Source: an uncultured Collinsella sp.
GTDB taxonomy: Bacteria > Actinomycetota > Coriobacteriia > Coriobacteriales > Coriobacteriaceae
DNA length: 25,189 nt
NCBI GenBank assembly: GCA_937969105.1
Contig: CALBUZ010000205.1
Span: forward strand, 1 to 25,189
Reading direction: 5' to 3'
The notes beneath the pieces were generated by a model. It was not told the origin of the DNA and searched no databases. It saw only the letters and a list, made by a program, of their open reading frames with translations. The position numbers were made by a program, and so were the translations under genes. Positions 24,033 through 25,189 of this stretch are shown here, one piece after another (positions within the stretch are counted from its first letter, which is position 1; each line of letters begins with the position of its first letter).

Positions 24033-24070
24033 GGCCCGCCTCACAAACGTGAGGCGGGCCGTTTTCGTTT
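24033..24070 (+). terminator. Rho-independent terminator after the barrel protein gene
   Basis: A perfect 12-base stem, GGCCCGCCTCAC (24033-24044) with GTGAGGCGGGCC (24049-24060), has a four-base loop and is followed by GTTTTCGTTT. It begins 12 bases after the stop codon. The DegV gene converges from the other side, about 30 bases away. Confidence 0.88.
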
Positions 24071-24100
24071 GAGCAATCGTGCGCGACGTGATGGGTCAAG

Positions 24101-24991
24101 TTAATCCACGCGTTTGTCACCCATAAAGAAGAGCGCCACCGTACCAGGCCCGGTGTGCGAACCGATCAGAGCACCGATATTGTTGATCTCAATCTTGCCT
24201 TTGAGCTGCGGAACTTGTTCCTCAATCAGTGCCGCAACGGCCTCGGCATCCTCGCGGCACGCCGAATGGGACAAGATACACTTACCCGAATAATCCGCAC
24301 CGTCCTGCACGTGCGCCATCATGGTCTTAGCCATCTCGGAAATCGCGCGCTTCTTGGTGCGGATCTTCTCACGTGGCGACAGCTTGCCTTCGCAATCGAC
24401 CGTCATAAGCGGGCAAATCTTAAGCGCCGTGCCGATGATCGCGCTCGCAGCCGAAATGCGACCGCCGCGCAGGTAGCTCGACAGATCGGTCGAGAAGAAC
24501 CAGTGGTGAAGGTTGAGTTTATGCTCCTCAATCCAAGCGGCCGTCTCGTCGAGTGAAGCCCCGCTATCGCGCACGTCGGCGGCATATTCCGCCAGCAGGC
24601 CAAAGCCCGAAGACGCCGCCAGCGAATCGATGACGCGCACCTTGCCGCCCTGAGGATAGCGATCCGCGAGCATCTGTGCCGCAACGCAGGCCGATCCATA
24701 CGTGCCCGAAATACCCGACGACAACGCCAGGTGCAGCACGTCTTTACCCTCGGCAACAAACGGCTCCCAAAACTCCTCGTACTCACCCACGCTCACCTGA
24801 GACGTCTTGGGCATGGCGCCCGCGGCAATCTGGGCAAAAAACTCGTCCGGCGTAATCGACTGATACAGATCGTCCGTATAGACAACATCGTCGATCTCGT
24901 AATGAAAACACATGACAGGGATATTGCGCGACGCAAAGAACTCACGGGTTCGGTCGGCGGCGGATTCACAGGTCAGGACAAAATCACTCAT
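24101..24991 (-). CDS. DegV family fatty-acid-binding protein (second copy)
   Basis: This 296-residue DegV/FakB-type protein is predicted to bind an acyl chain in the cytoplasm for the FakA kinase. Family marks are FVLTCESAAD at the N-terminus, PKTSQVSVGEYEEF (about 61-74), LALSSGISGTYGSA (about 88-101), the VIDSLAASSGFG loop and a C-terminal SHTGPGTVALFF. It is only distantly similar to the DegV protein at 9816-10676 and belongs to a different subgroup. Multiple FakB paralogues with different acyl preference are normal in Gram-positive bacteria. The ATG at 24991 has AAGGAG six bases upstream, and an extended -10 box lies at 25020-25030. It appears to be a single-gene unit converging on the barrel protein gene. 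Confidence 0.92.
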   Translation of the reverse strand: MSDFVLTCESAADRTREFFASRNIPVMCFHYEIDDVVYTDDLYQSITPDEFFAQIAAGAMPKTSQVSVGEYEEFWEPFVAEGKDVLHLALSSGISGTYGSACVAAQMLADRYPQGGKVRVIDSLAASSGFGLLAEYAADVRDSGASLDETAAWIEEHKLNLHHWFFSTDLSSYLRGGRISAASAIIGTALKICPLMTVDCEGKLSPREKIRTKKRAISEMAKTMMAHVQDGADYSGKCILSHSACREDAEAVAALIEEQVPQLKGKIEINNIGALIGSHTGPGTVALFFMGDKRVD

Positions 24992-25019
24992 ATGAGGCTC
25001 CTTAAGTATTGCTGCGCAA

Positions 25020-25030
25020 ATTATCGCACA
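25020..25030 (-). promoter_or_regulatory. Extended -10 promoter of the second DegV gene
   Basis: The minus strand reads TGTGCGATAAT, the same 11-base word as upstream of the methionyl-tRNA synthetase-like gene, with TGC directly before GATAAT. It lies 28 bases upstream of the start codon. The remaining sequence to the window end (25031-25189) is AT-rich and I see no gene or repeat in it. Confidence 0.5.
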
Positions 25031-25189
25031 GCAAGCCTAAATACGATACAAACGTCCACTATTTACCAATTCGAACCAAAAATAGCGAACATCTTTACCA
25101 CCATCGTCTACACCGACCCCACGCATAAATATCTGAGAAAACACCCTCTGTCGTCTAAACCCAACCGACACATCAACCTCAACTAAATC

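Overview
The window reads as a chromosomal segment of a high-GC, Gram-positive gut actinobacterium of the class Coriobacteriia, most likely Collinsella. This is inferred from base composition, actinobacterial-looking protein sequences, the queuosine gene set and dispersed palindromes of a kind I associate with Collinsella. No rRNA, tRNA, CRISPR array, transposase, integrase or phage gene is visible. Most of the window is ordinary core genome. The unusual material is in the spacers between genes.

Layout, left to right. (1) 1-3.4 kb, minus strand: an ABC-F ATPase (Uup-like), a Cof-type HAD phosphatase and a short DtxR/MntR-family metal regulator with repeated candidate operators in front of it. 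(2) 3.4-7.4 kb, minus strand: a compact pstS-pstC-pstA-pstB phosphate-uptake operon with overlapping genes, a Tat-type lipoprotein PstS and a strong terminator. (3) 7.4-9.7 kb, minus strand: a PepV-type M20 dipeptidase and a phosphoglycolate-phosphatase-like HAD enzyme. Divergent from them is a DegV fatty-acid-binding protein on the plus strand (9.8-10.7 kb). (4) 10.8-18.5 kb: a LOG-family phosphoribohydrolase and three queuosine tRNA-modification genes, tgt, queA and queH, all on the minus strand. Between tgt and queA lie a short-chain dehydrogenase that resembles bile-acid 12-alpha-hydroxysteroid dehydrogenases and a plus-strand, tail-anchored coiled-coil protein. (5) 18.5-25.2 kb: a DUF3267-like membrane metalloprotease coupled to queH, a divergent methionyl-tRNA synthetase, an RsmF/NOP-type m5C methyltransferase, a 56-residue membrane protein, an uncharacterised phosphate-barrel protein and a second DegV.

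The strongest candidate for something undescribed is a pair of homologous rod-like elements of about 170-177 bp, at 13219-13395 and 16504-16673. They share conserved boxes and identical architecture, and about eleven helix positions change on both sides so that pairing is kept. Each sits directly after the stop codon of a minus-strand gene (the dehydrogenase and queA), in the same orientation, next to clusters of other palindromes. The two copies bracket the dehydrogenase plus coiled-coil genes, which separate tgt from queA.

Three copies of a second, roughly 65-69 bp palindrome family (outer arms beginning GTTGCGGTGA) follow stop codons at 7.4, 10.7 and 16.3 kb. All three keep the same chromosomal orientation whatever the direction of the neighbouring gene. 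Further palindromes carry GTCCC-type phrases at 3.4, 10.8, 13.1 and 16.4 kb. Together they suggest families of small non-autonomous elements that settle behind genes and are partly used as terminators.
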